45,353 nt of DNA from Malikia sp. (GTDB lineage Bacteria; Pseudomonadota; Gammaproteobacteria; Burkholderiales; Burkholderiaceae_C). Under the pieces are notes generated by a model. It was not told the DNA's origin. It ran no database searches and saw nothing but the letters and a program-made list of their open reading frames with translations. Made by a program: the position numbers and the translations under genes. Location: NCBI RefSeq assembly GCF_028687635.1, contig NZ_JAQTZS010000025.1, forward strand, positions 1 to 45,353, written 5' to 3'. This document shows positions 45,193 through 45,353 of this stretch, one piece after another; positions within the stretch are counted from its first letter, which is position 1; every line of letters begins with the position of its first letter.

Positions 45193-45353
45193 TCAAGGAG
45201 GAGCAGGCGGAGGCTGTGGCCCCTCGGTCAGGCCCAGGATCATGAACTCGATCATGGCTGCCAAGCTGGGAAAGTGGCAGTAGGTGGTGAGTGCGCGCAT
45301 GTCGTCAAACAGGCGCCGGCGGCAGGCGATGAGTTCGCGCAGATGCGTAAAGC
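45193..45353 (-). CDS. Probable transposase, C-terminal end (cut by window edge)
   Basis: The minus strand reads an open frame from the window edge to TGA 45195-45193: FTHLRELIACRRRLFDDMRA, then LTTYCHFPSLAAMIEFM and a Pro-rich tail. This resembles the C-terminal helices of DDE transposases whose ends read LIAxRxRLFDDLRALT in Betaproteobacteria; the exact IS family is not certain. The preceding stretch 45041-45192 holds a small hairpin (TGCTGG/CCAGCA, 45160-45165 and 45172-45177) that could be near the element end. Confidence 0.55.
   Translation of the reverse strand, partial: FTHLRELIACRRRLFDDMRALTTYCHFPSLAAMIEFMILGLTEGPQPPPAPP

Overview
The window is high-GC (strong G/C third-position bias) DNA of a betaproteobacterium, most likely order Burkholderiales (Comamonadaceae/Sphaerotilaceae-like). 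The evidence is the divergent fur/bamE pair with dapB, the hpf-ptsN-hprK set, leuS-lptE, a phasin gene (polyhydroxyalkanoate storage), a DUF2917 protein and a lone TRAP-type binding protein. The genus is a guess. I saw no rRNA, tRNA, CRISPR array or phage module. Mobile DNA is limited to a decayed HipB-like antitoxin gene at the left edge and the 3' end of a probable transposase gene at the right edge.

Layout. 1-4.8 kb: HipB remnant, YegD-type Hsp70, a glycine-zipper/alpha-beta-hydrolase fusion, a Met-rich lipoprotein, and a divergent iron pair (hemerythrin protein and bacterioferritin). 4.8-13.5 kb: fumC, wrbA, two small uncertain ORFs, a thiolase, a thioesterase, an orphan dctP with an SDR gene, sodC, and a YddA/SbmA-type ABC exporter. 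13.5-19 kb: a BLUF photoreceptor, phasin, a GGDEF-family protein with an altered active site, a SpoIIAA-like protein, a DnaQ-like exonuclease, DAHP synthase, rhodanese, and a 53-aa small protein.

19.1-25 kb is the clearest pathway: a p-cresol operon on the minus strand (aldehyde dehydrogenase pchA, cytochrome c pchC, unknown Tat-like exported protein pchX, flavoprotein pchF, then a MetA/SphA-type outer-membrane protein), with an AraC-family regulator divergent from it. It should convert 4-cresol to 4-hydroxybenzaldehyde and then 4-hydroxybenzoate.

25-32.4 kb: holA, arginase, a MocR/GntR aminotransferase-like regulator, DUF2917, lptE and leuS. The usual leuS-lptE-holA order is split by about 3 kb, and leuS carries a roughly 40-residue palindromic insertion in its editing domain. 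32.5-41 kb: a MASE3/PAS hybrid histidine kinase, dapB, bamE, fur, hprK, ptsN, hpf and corA; corA has a long structured leader. 41-45.4 kb: mtnN, an acyl-CoA ligase, a soluble hybrid kinase, and the transposase end.

The strongest leads are the leuS palindromic insertion, the twin palindromic operators flanking the phasin promoter, the GGDTF protein with an intact I-site beside the phasin gene, the pch operon with its unknown pchX, and the corA leader.
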